Source of the DNA: Flaviramulus sp.
GTDB taxonomy: Bacteria; Bacteroidota; Bacteroidia; Flavobacteriales; Flavobacteriaceae
Assembly: GCA_023255235.1 (NCBI GenBank)
Contig: JALRJA010000424.1
Coordinates: 1 to 5,566, forward strand
Direction: 5' to 3'
Length of the DNA stretch: 5,566 nucleotides
Both the position numbers and the translations under genes were made by a program. Numbering within the stretch: position 1 is the first letter of the stretch; every line of letters begins with the position of its first letter. A model generated the notes under the pieces. It saw only the letters and a program-made list of their open reading frames with translations. It was not told the origin of the DNA and made no database searches. Positions 1 through 5,513 of the stretch are shown here, one piece after another.

Positions 1-5
1 GCTCA

Positions 6-1208
6 TTATGCAGGGGATATAAACTTAGGTTTTACAATAGTTTTATTTTCTTCTTTAATTTTAGCTTCTACTTCATGAGAACCCGGAACTAACCAAGCGG
101 TTATGTTATGGGCTTTTTTCTTTCCTTTTACTATTGAGGCAAAAGCTCTAAAATCTTCAATTCTTCCATTGGTACAACTACCTAAAAACACATAATCTAC
201 TTTTTTACCAATCATAGATTCGTTTTCATTGTAGCCCATATAATCTAATGATTTTTTATAGGTAGCAACGCCTCCTTCTACAGTTTCAGCCTTAGGTATG
301 TGTTTTGATATACCCATGCCCATACCTGGGTTTGTTCCGTAGGTTATCATAGGTTCAATAGCACCAGCATCAAAATTAAATTCTTTATCAAAAGTAGCAT
401 CTGGTTCTGTTTTAAGGGTTTTCCAGTAAGCTACCGCTTTATCCCAATCATCACCTTTTGGTGATAATGGTTTGTTTTTTAAATAGGCATAAGTTGTTTG
501 GTCTGGAGCAATCATACCACCACGAGCACCCATTTCAATAGATAGGTTACATACAGTCATACGGCCTTCCATAGTCATGTTTTCAAATACATCGCCGGTA
601 TATTCAACAAAATAGCCTGTAGCACCCGATGTTGATAATTGTGAAATGATAAATAACGCAACATCTTTTGGTGTAACACCTTTGCTTAATTGCCCATTAA
701 CGTTAATACGCATTTTTTTAGGCTTTGGTTGCATAATACATTGCGTAGAAAGTACCATTTCAACTTCAGATGTACCAATACCAAACGCAATTGCACCAAA
801 TGCACCGTGAGTTGATGTGTGAGAATCACCACAAACTATAGTAGCTCCAGGAAATGTAATACCGTTTTCAGGACCTACCACATGCACAATTCCGTTTTTT
901 TTGTGCCCTAAACCCCAATGGCTAATGCCGTGTTGTTTAGAATTATCTTCTAAAGCTTTTAATTGATTTGCAGATAAAGGGTCTTCAACCGGTAAATGCT
1001 GATTTATAGTTGGTGTATTATGGTCTGCTGTAGCAAAAGTGCGTTCTGGAAACAACACTTTTAAGCCTCTGTTTTTTAGTCCTAAAAAAGCAACAGGACT
1101 GGTTACTTCGTGAATAAAATGGCGGTCTATAAAAAATACATCGGGTCCGCCTTCTATCTTTCTCACTACATGAGAATCCCATACTTTATCAAACAATGTT
1201 TTACTCAT
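6..1208 (-). CDS. leuC: 3-isopropylmalate dehydratase large subunit LeuC, C-terminally truncated
   Basis: Aconitase-family subunit that with LeuD isomerises 2-isopropylmalate to 3-isopropylmalate through a [4Fe-4S] cluster in cytosolic leucine biosynthesis. Numbering here is from the upstream ATG at 1220. Family motifs are clear: [12 protein letters not shown] (31-42), [14 protein letters not shown] (130-143), [12 protein letters not shown] (229-240), [11 protein letters not shown] (293-303) and the first cluster cysteine in GSCTNGR (Cys349). Homology runs to about VEAKIKEEN (residues 384-392) and then gives way to a short tail, [12 protein letters not shown], ending in tandem stops TAA TGA. 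LeuC is usually about 465 residues; the missing part holds the GCSxC motif with the other two cluster cysteines, so this product should not assemble an active cluster. I chose the ATG at 1208 because family members start [13 protein letters not shown]; the ATG at 1220 would add MSFF. It is the first gene after a 231-base leader. Identity is near certain. Whether the truncation is a real mutation, an element insertion or an assembly fault cannot be told from here. Confidence 0.93.
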   Translation of the reverse strand: MSKTLFDKVWDSHVVRKIEGGPDVFFIDRHFIHEVTSPVAFLGLKNRGLKVLFPERTFATADHNTPTINQHLPVEDPLSANQLKALEDNSKQHGISHWGLGHKKNGIVHVVGPENGITFPGATIVCGDSHTSTHGAFGAIAFGIGTSEVEMVLSTQCIMQPKPKKMRINVNGQLSKGVTPKDVALFIISQLSTSGATGYFVEYTGDVFENMTMEGRMTVCNLSIEMGARGGMIAPDQTTYAYLKNKPLSPKGDDWDKAVAYWKTLKTEPDATFDKEFNFDAGAIEPMITYGTNPGMGMGISKHIPKAETVEGGVATYKKSLDYMGYNENESMIGKKVDYVFLGSCTNGRIEDFRAFASIVKGKKKAHNITAWLVPGSHEVEAKIKEENKTIVKPKFISPA

Positions 1209-1343
1209 AAAAAATGACATTTAATATTATTTTGCTTCTCCTTTAAATTGATTTTTATTTCGGATTTGCTAAAGGGAAACAAATTTATAGTTTATTACAG
1301 TTATTTAAAACTTTATACATCTTTGTTGTTGAATTTTTATAAA
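1209..1343 (-). promoter_or_regulatory. leuC 5' leader with possible ribosome-site pairing
   Basis: The putative untranslated leader of leuC contains AAAGGAG (1244-1238), a rare Shine-Dalgarno-like sequence for this window, but it lies 17 bases before the ATG at 1220 and 29 before the preferred ATG at 1208. Upstream, CCTTTA (1275-1270) is complementary to TAAAGG (1245-1240). The same CCCTTT also sits in the loop of a weak hairpin, ATTTG (1284-1280) with CAAAT (1268-1264), so two alternative folds can be drawn. A minimal frame at 1320-1285 would encode MYKVLNNCNKL, with only two leucines. No T-box or known riboswitch core was recognised. Regulation is a guess. Confidence 0.2.
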
Positions 1344-1349
1344 ATTGCC

Positions 1350-1381
1350 AAAAGATACTATATAAATTGAATTTTATTCAA
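1350..1381 (-). promoter_or_regulatory. Candidate Bacteroidota-type promoter for leuC
   Basis: On the minus strand, TTG (1381-1379) is followed after 21 bases by TATCTTTT (1357-1350), resembling the TTG / TAnnTTTG boxes of the Bacteroidota primary sigma factor. It would start transcription near 1343 and leave a leader of about 135 bases before the leuC start. This is a by-eye match in A+T-rich DNA. Confidence 0.35.
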
Positions 1382-1439
1382 TAGAAGCATAAATTTGTTT
1401 GTAATTATAAAATATAGTTTGCTCGTTAAATAAAGAGCA

Positions 1440-2309
1440 TTAATTGTTATTTGGTATAGTTAATGCGCATCCTAATTCAAAATTAAGCTTTTTAATAAAA
1501 TAAGCTGATAGTAAAGGCGATTCTTTTTCTATATTTTGATGAATAAAAAAATGGATTTCTTTTAGACCTTGCTCAATCCATAATTTTAAGCATTCAACCC
1601 AATCATCTAAGCGTTTATAATCACTTATATGATTGCAACCAACATACCTCACAAAAGCACTTGCATTAGTTAAACGCATATGCATAATATCTCTTCTTCC
1701 TGCTGTATCTACAATAATATTGGTAATATTATTGTCTTCAAAAAACTCAAATAACTGCGTCGCAATTGTGTTATTATTATACCAGTTAGAATGCCTTAAC
1801 TCTATAGCCAATGGAAATTTTTTAGGCCATTTTTCTACAAAATGAATTAGACTATCAAAATCTTTAGGAGAAAAATTATCATGCATTTGTAAAAAAATAG
1901 TGCCTAGTTTTTCTTTTAAATGCGATACATTAAACAGATACTCATCAATAACTCTTTGCGTCTCTTTTAAACGTTTCCAATGACTTATTTCTTGATATAT
2001 TTTTGGATAAAACCGAAATCCTTCGGGTGTTTTATTATACCAAGTTGTGAATTGATTAGCTGAAAACATTCTGTAAAATGTAGCGTTTAGTTCTATTGAG
2101 TTAAACTGACTTGCATAGTATGTTAACTCATCTTTTGTTCCTTTAGGATAAAACCCTTTTAAATCTGTTTTATTCCATTTTGCACAACCAACAAAAATGG
2201 TTGACTTTTTATCATTTTTATAAGTGCTAAGAACAGATACTGTATCAGGATGAGTATTAGGGAAAGTAAAATCTATATGTTCAGGTACTTCTACACTTCC
2301 AAATTTCAT
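1440..2309 (-). CDS. DUF72 (YecE-like) family protein
   Basis: This is a 289-residue protein with one DUF72 domain, about residues 36-280, after a short N-terminal extension. The family folds as a TIM barrel and is widespread, but its biochemical function is not established. Recognisable motifs in order are FVGCAKW (39-45), NSIELNATFYR (70-80), the F-x-K-x-x-x-x-ISH segment (100-110), AIELRHSNWY (168-177), VDTAGRRDIMHMRLT (200-214), FVRYVG (219-224), RLDDW (233-237) and FFIHQN (254-259). Length is normal for Bacteroidota members and the frame is intact. There is no signal peptide or membrane segment, so it should be cytosolic. The ATG at 2309 has no Shine-Dalgarno sequence, which is normal here. 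It is divergent from the plus-strand gene at 2420 and lies upstream of leuC on the same strand, but the 231-base gap and a separate candidate promoter argue against an operon with leuC. Confidence 0.9.
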   Translation of the reverse strand: MKFGSVEVPEHIDFTFPNTHPDTVSVLSTYKNDKKSTIFVGCAKWNKTDLKGFYPKGTKDELTYYASQFNSIELNATFYRMFSANQFTTWYNKTPEGFRFYPKIYQEISHWKRLKETQRVIDEYLFNVSHLKEKLGTIFLQMHDNFSPKDFDSLIHFVEKWPKKFPLAIELRHSNWYNNNTIATQLFEFFEDNNITNIIVDTAGRRDIMHMRLTNASAFVRYVGCNHISDYKRLDDWVECLKLWIEQGLKEIHFFIHQNIEKESPLLSAYFIKKLNFELGCALTIPNNN

Positions 2310-2368
2310 GTTTTTAATTTAAAGGTAAAAAAATTAATGTTGATAAGGTAGTTAATAATTATAAATTG

Positions 2369-2404
2369 TTTGGCTCGCTAAAGAACTAAATATCTCTATT
2401 TTTA
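2369..2404 (+). promoter_or_regulatory. Weak candidate promoter for the 138-residue gene
   Basis: On the plus strand, TTTG (2369-2372) could serve as the -33 box. The -7 box would be TATCTCTA (2391-2398) at 18-base spacing or TATTTTTA (2397-2404) at 24-base spacing; neither matches TAnnTTTG fully. It overlaps the candidate minus-strand promoter of the DUF72 gene, so the two genes may share one control region. There is no Shine-Dalgarno sequence before the ATG at 2420. Confidence 0.2.
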
Positions 2405-2410
2405 TCAAAA
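2381..2410 (-). promoter_or_regulatory. Weak candidate promoter for the DUF72 gene
   Basis: In the 110-base divergent gap, minus-strand TTTTG (2410-2406) is followed after 17 bases by TAGTTCTT (2388-2381), a partial match to TAnnTTTG. A start near 2374 would leave about 65 bases of leader. Spacing is slightly short and the -7 box is imperfect. Confidence 0.2.
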
Positions 2411-2419
2411 TTATTTATC

Positions 2420-2836
2420 ATGAACGACAGAGACTCCCATTTAAAGTATATAAGACCCGATTTTTTATCTGCTACTTTAAACGATACCATGAGTGCTGAA
2501 GAGCGTTTTCAAAATTTGGTTTTACGACCTGTTATTGTGCTTCAAAATGATTTAATTATAGAAGCTTTTAAAAATTATATAAAGAAACACAAATCGGTTT
2601 ATTATAATTTAACATCAGAAAAACGAGTTGATTATATTGAAAATGCTATTCATAAAGACATGAAGTTTCGCAACTCGTTAAAAGGCATGATTATAGGTGT
2701 TTTTACTATTGAAGAGTATTCTATTTACACTCAAAACTCATCGGCTTTAAACAAGCGTATGATGGCTATTGTAAAAGACCGCTTGTTAAGCCATATGCAG
2801 CTTTTTGATAAGCCAGAACTTTTGGCAGCTATTTAA
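2420..2836 (+). CDS. Conserved 138-residue flavobacterial protein, function unknown
   Basis: This is a soluble protein of 138 residues with no signal peptide, membrane segment or recognised catalytic motif. It resembles a small family I recall from Flavobacteriaceae, with an N-terminal MNDRDSHLKYIRP-like start, a central RPVIVLQNDLIIEAFKNYI (36-54) and a conserved-looking KDMKFRNSLKGMIIG (79-93) followed by FTIEEYSIY (95-103) and SSALNKRMM (107-115). Some database entries of this kind carry the name 'glyoxalase', but I see no glyoxalase/VOC fold signature and would not transfer that name. The content of charged and hydrophobic residues suggests a mostly helical fold. It is divergent from the DUF72 gene and convergent with the DUF2461 gene, with stop codons sharing TTAA at 2833-2836. 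Codon use matches its neighbours. The frame is real with good confidence; the function is unknown. Confidence 0.82.
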   Translation: MNDRDSHLKYIRPDFLSATLNDTMSAEERFQNLVLRPVIVLQNDLIIEAFKNYIKKHKSVYYNLTSEKRVDYIENAIHKDMKFRNSLKGMIIGVFTIEEYSIYTQNSSALNKRMMAIVKDRLLSHMQLFDKPELLAAI

Positions 2837-3513
2837 TCTATGAGCGATACGCCGTTTAAATCTGTAGTTAAAACAGAGCTCATATAATCAAAATAGGGTC
2901 TAATTGTTTTAAAAGCGTTGTTAATAGTGTTTAAAAAATCGCCGTCTAAAACAGTTTCATCTGTAAATTTCTTGACAAAAATATATTGTTTTTTCTTTAT
3001 TAAATCAATAGCCTTGTGGTCTTTGCTAAATCCTTTTGGAGCAGTTTTAACTTCATCGCCTACAAAACCACCCCATGTTGTTTTTAGTTTTTTATTGTTT
3101 ATAATTTCTCTTATTTCAGAATCATCAATTTCAAATTCTTTTCTTATTCGCATTAAGTCTGAAGCATTCGGTTCCCAAAACCCTGTTGCTATAAAACTTT
3201 CATTATTTGGCTGTATGTGTAGATAATAACCGCCTCTTAATTTGGGTTTTGTTCTGTGAAAAGCACCGCCAAAATGCGTTTTGTAAGGCAATTTATTTTT
3301 AGAAAAACGAACGTCTCTATAAATTCTAAAAAGTTTTAGTTTATCTATACTATCATGGGTGTTTAGGTTTTCTAAAACCTTGTTATAGTAGGCTTTGGTG
3401 TTTTTTTCAATGATTTTAAATTCGGTTTTATTGTTATTAAACCAATCTCGGTTATTATTGTTTTCAAGTTTTTTTAAAAACTCTAAAGCTTCTTTAAGTG
3501 TTTGTGAACTCAT
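2833..3513 (-). CDS. DUF2461 domain-containing protein (TIGR02453 family)
   Basis: This 226-residue protein spans a full DUF2461 domain and has the usual family length. Diagnostic motifs are NNNRDWF (19-25), FRIYRDVRFSKNK (62-74) continuing into LPYKTHFG (75-82), GGYYLHIQPN (94-103), GFWEP (111-115), APKGF (158-162) and DHKAIDLIKKKQY (165-177). The biochemical role of the family is not known; members occur widely in bacteria and some fungi as stand-alone cytosolic proteins. No signal peptide or membrane helix is seen. It starts at the ATG at 3513, 52 bases after the truA stop on the same strand with no evident terminator between, so the two are probably co-transcribed. Its stop codon overlaps that of the convergent 138-residue gene, leaving no room for an intergenic terminator. 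Confidence 0.92.
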   Translation of the reverse strand: MSSQTLKEALEFLKKLENNNNRDWFNNNKTEFKIIEKNTKAYYNKVLENLNTHDSIDKLKLFRIYRDVRFSKNKLPYKTHFGGAFHRTKPKLRGGYYLHIQPNNESFIATGFWEPNASDLMRIRKEFEIDDSEIREIINNKKLKTTWGGFVGDEVKTAPKGFSKDHKAIDLIKKKQYIFVKKFTDETVLDGDFLNTINNAFKTIRPYFDYMSSVLTTDLNGVSLID

Positions 3514-3565
3514 GGATTTGTTTAATTTGATTCTATAAAATTATAAATTACAAAAAAACGATTCT

Positions 3566-4342
3566 TTATTCAAATTCAATATTATATAATATTAAACCTG
3601 ATGCTGGTGCTATGTATTCAAACTTAGTATAATTTTCAGGTAGAAGGCTGTTTTTAATATCTTGAAGCGTTAATTTTCCTTTTCCTAAATCTATTAAAGT
3701 TCCCATCATTAAGCGTATTTGATTTCGCATAAAACCCTTACCTTTTACTCTTAATAGATATGATTTTTTTGGAAAAAAATTAGCCTTATAAATAGTGTTT
3801 TCAACCAATTCACAAAGTAAAATATCTCGTGTATAAATTCCATTATTTGTTGGTTTATAGCAATATGACTTTATGTAATGTTGTCCTTCAAACAACTTGG
3901 CACCTTGTTTCATGAGTTCTATATCTAAATCATCAAGAATGGTAGTCATTATTGGTGCACAAAACGGATGGCATTTTTCTCCAAAGGTAAAAAGATAAAG
4001 ATATTCTTTGGTTTTTGGGTTATTTATAATATTGAATGATTTGTTAACCTCTTCTATTTTTAAAGCTCTAATATCTTGAGGTAAATTATGATTGAAAAGA
4101 TTTAAAAACGCTTCAAAATTTTCAATAGGTTCGTCTAAAAATAATTCAAAAGCTGCTTTTTCAGCTGATACCATAGCATCTGTTCTTCCTGAACTCAAAC
4201 TTTTAAAAGCCTTACCTTGTAATATAAAATTTAAGGTTCTATCAACCATTAAGTGTAGTGTTTTTACATCGGGTTGTTTTTGCCAACCATGAAACCTATA
4301 TCCTAAATACTGAATTGTTATAAGGTAATAATATTTGTACAT
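3566..4342 (-). CDS. truA: TruA-family tRNA pseudouridine synthase, divergent paralogue
   Basis: TruA converts uridines at positions 38-40 of the tRNA anticodon stem-loop to pseudouridine. This 258-residue protein covers the whole family length: QYLGYRFHGWQ near the N-terminus (11-21), the catalytic aspartate in SGRTDAMVSA (51-60, Asp55), EYLYLF (113-118), FEGQHYIKSY (151-160), GKGFMRNQIRLMMGTL (201-216) and APASGLIL (245-252). The catalytic Asp and the Arg before it are kept, but the canonical GRTDAGVHA reads GRTDAMVSA, and the usual HDF after the second-half glycine reads HYI. Bacteroidota often carry two TruA homologues, and this looks like the divergent one, so its tRNA target may differ; that is inference. 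It starts at the ATG at 4342, divergent from the membrane-protein gene, and precedes the DUF2461 gene by 52 bases. The family is certain; the exact substrate is not. Confidence 0.88.
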   Translation of the reverse strand: MYKYYYLITIQYLGYRFHGWQKQPDVKTLHLMVDRTLNFILQGKAFKSLSSGRTDAMVSAEKAAFELFLDEPIENFEAFLNLFNHNLPQDIRALKIEEVNKSFNIINNPKTKEYLYLFTFGEKCHPFCAPIMTTILDDLDIELMKQGAKLFEGQHYIKSYCYKPTNNGIYTRDILLCELVENTIYKANFFPKKSYLLRVKGKGFMRNQIRLMMGTLIDLGKGKLTLQDIKNSLLPENYTKFEYIAPASGLILYNIEFE

Positions 4343-4362
4343 TTTTAAATTTAAAATGAGCT

Positions 4363-4393
4363 GTAATCTAAGTTATTTATTAATTGTAACAAA
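4363..4393 (-). promoter_or_regulatory. Candidate promoter for truA and the DUF2461 gene
   Basis: On the minus strand, TTTG (4393-4390) is followed after 19 bases by TAGATTAC (4370-4363). The spacing is ideal for a Bacteroidota promoter and the -7 box matches TAnnTT but not the final TG. A start near 4356 gives a very short leader before the ATG at 4342. Confidence 0.3.
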
Positions 4394-4416
4394 AAAAATT
4401 GTAACTTGTATAGTTA
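4384..4416 (+). promoter_or_regulatory. Weak candidate promoter for the small membrane protein
   Basis: Plus-strand TTG (4384-4386) lies 22 bases before TATAGTTA (4409-4416), a partial -7 match, with the ATG at 4441. It overlaps the candidate truA promoter. A 9-base direct repeat AATTGTAAC (4382-4390 and 4397-4405, 15-base period) lies within it and could be a binding site or chance. Confidence 0.2.
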
Positions 4417-4440
4417 TTTAATCACTAAAAATATAAAATT

Positions 4441-4860
4441 ATGACAAACCAATTAACAACTAAACCACCTGTTTGGTTTTGGATTATAAGTGGCTTTGCA
4501 CTTATTTGGAACGCAATGGGAGTTGACCAATACTTAGGTCAAGCTTATAAAACAGAGCGATGGCGTGCTGGTTTAACAGACGACCAATTTGAGATTGTTT
4601 CTAATTTTCCTGCATGGTTAACTGCTGCTTTTGCCATAGCTGTTTTTGCTGGTGCATTAGGCAGTTTAGGTCTTTTACTGAGAAAAAAATGGGCGTATTT
4701 GCTTTTAGTTTTATCTCTTATTGCTGTTATTATTCAAATGGGTTATATTTTAATTCAAGGTCATGCAGATAATATAGGAATGACTATAAGCATTATTGTT
4801 TTTGCTTTATTTTTAGTTTGGTTTTCAAAAAAGACACTTTCAAAAAAGTGGCTCTCTTAA
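4441..4860 (+). CDS. Small four-helix inner-membrane protein, function unknown
   Basis: This is a 139-residue integral membrane protein with four predicted helices: about 11-28 (starting VWFWIISGFALIWN), 57-80 (Ala- and Gly-rich), 83-105 (WAYLLLVLSLIAVII) and 112-129. Positive residues at 81-83 (RKK) and 130-136 put both termini and the central loop in the cytoplasm; the loop at 29-56, with Tyr, Gln and Asp/Glu, would face the periplasm. There is no cleavable signal peptide. The PPVWFWI start, the NxMGVDQYL segment (24-32) and the SNFPAWLTAAFAIAVFAGA stretch (54-72) resemble small Bacteroidota proteins that some entries call 'sugar transporter'; at this size with four helices that name is not supported. 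It stands alone between a divergent truA and a convergent hisIE, with its own terminator. No Shine-Dalgarno sequence precedes the ATG. Confidence 0.85.
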   Translation: MTNQLTTKPPVWFWIISGFALIWNAMGVDQYLGQAYKTERWRAGLTDDQFEIVSNFPAWLTAAFAIAVFAGALGSLGLLLRKKWAYLLLVLSLIAVIIQMGYILIQGHADNIGMTISIIVFALFLVWFSKKTLSKKWLS

Positions 4861-4878
4861 AACATAAAAAACAACTTT

Positions 4879-4924
4879 AATAACAACCTACTAAAGTTTT
4901 TAAAACTTGGTAGGTTTTGTTATT
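4879..4924. terminator. Bidirectional intrinsic terminator between convergent genes
   Basis: A long inverted repeat lies between the two stop codons. AATAACAA (4879-4886) pairs with TTGTTATT (4917-4924), CCTAC (4887-4891) with GTAGG (4910-4914), and AAGTT (4894-4898) with AACTT (4904-4908), with small bulges at 4893 and 4915-4916. Thymine-rich runs follow on both strands, so it can end the membrane-protein transcript (plus) and the his operon (minus). The hisIE stop codon (4920-4922) lies inside the outer stem. Confidence 0.8.
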
Positions 4925-5513
4925 TGTGTCTTTTTTGAAGTTCTTTTTCAATATCATTTAAAGTAAAGCCTTTTGCTTGTAATAGCATTAAATAATGAAA
5001 CATTAAATCTGCCGATTCATAAAGAAACATATCATCATTAGTGTTTAATGCTTCAATTACGGTTTCTACAGCCTCCTCGCCTACTTTTTGAGCAATTTTA
5101 TTAATTCCTTTTGAAAATAAATTAGCCACATACGATTTACTAACTTCTTTGTTTTTTATGCGTTCTGAAATAACCTGTTCTAAGGTTGATAAAAAGCCAA
5201 AGTTTGAGTTATTGGTTTCTCCCCAACAACTATCTGTACCGTTGTGGCATGTTGCACCAATAGGGTTAACTTGAATAAGTAGTGTGTCGTTATCGCAATC
5301 TTCTTTGATAGTAACCAAATTTAAAAAATGACCACTCTCCTCGCCTTTTGTCCATAAACGCTGTTTACTTCTACTGTAAAACGTTACTAGTTTGGTTTCA
5401 ATAGTTTTATTATAAGCTTCTGCATTCATGTAGCCCAACATCAACACATTTTTGGTTGTGGCATCTTGAATTATAGCCGGTATAAGTCCGTTTGAATCAT
5501 ATTTTAAAGTCAT
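4920..5513 (-). CDS. hisIE: Bifunctional phosphoribosyl-AMP cyclohydrolase / phosphoribosyl-ATP diphosphatase
   Basis: HisIE catalyses the second and third steps of histidine biosynthesis: the HisE domain hydrolyses phosphoribosyl-ATP to phosphoribosyl-AMP, and the HisI domain opens the purine ring. The HisI domain comes first (about 1-100): LMLGYMNAEAY (24-34), FYSRSKQRLWTKGEESGHFL (45-64), and the metal-binding set DCDND (72-76) plus GATCHNGTDSCW (86-97), giving Cys73, Cys89 and Cys96. The HisE domain follows (about 107-195) with KIAQKVGEEAVETVIEA (139-155) and ESADLMFHYLMLL (166-178), whose acidic residues bind Mg. The 197-residue length is normal for the fused protein and all key residues are present. 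The start at 5513 is fixed by ATGA overlap with the stop of hisF, indicating translational coupling at the end of a his operon. The terminator at 4879-4924 closes the operon. Confidence 0.97.
   Translation of the reverse strand: MTLKYDSNGLIPAIIQDATTKNVLMLGYMNAEAYNKTIETKLVTFYSRSKQRLWTKGEESGHFLNLVTIKEDCDNDTLLIQVNPIGATCHNGTDSCWGETNNSNFGFLSTLEQVISERIKNKEVSKSYVANLFSKGINKIAQKVGEEAVETVIEALNTNDDMFLYESADLMFHYLMLLQAKGFTLNDIEKELQKRHK

Noticed and set aside
1..60. Leftmost bases as a known insertion-sequence end or attachment site
   Set aside because: The junction suggests an insertion, but I do not recognise a terminal inverted repeat or an att core, and too few bases are present to claim an element.
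1285..1320. Minimal frame MYKVLNNCNKL in the leuC leader as a leucine attenuation peptide
   Set aside because: Only two leucines, not adjacent, no good ribosome site, and no terminator/antiterminator pair follows; it is not a convincing attenuator peptide.
1420..1439. Hairpin TGCTC / GAGCA just after the DUF72 stop as a terminator
   Set aside because: Only five pairs with a ten-base loop and no thymine run after it on the minus strand.
1221..1439. T-box or other known riboswitch before leuC
   Set aside because: No T-box sequence or other conserved riboswitch core was seen; the stretch is plain A+T-rich leader apart from the weak pairing noted.
1633..1845. Plus-strand open frame of 70 codons
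   Set aside because: It lies fully antisense inside the DUF72 gene, whose motifs are clear on the other strand; it has no start context or recognisable protein.
2918..3226. Plus-strand open frame of 102 codons
   Set aside because: Antisense to the DUF2461 coding region; its hydrophobic look comes from reading the complement of Lys- and Asn-rich codons.
4092..4292. Plus-strand open frame of 66 codons
   Set aside because: Antisense to the conserved N-terminal half of truA, including the catalytic-loop codons.
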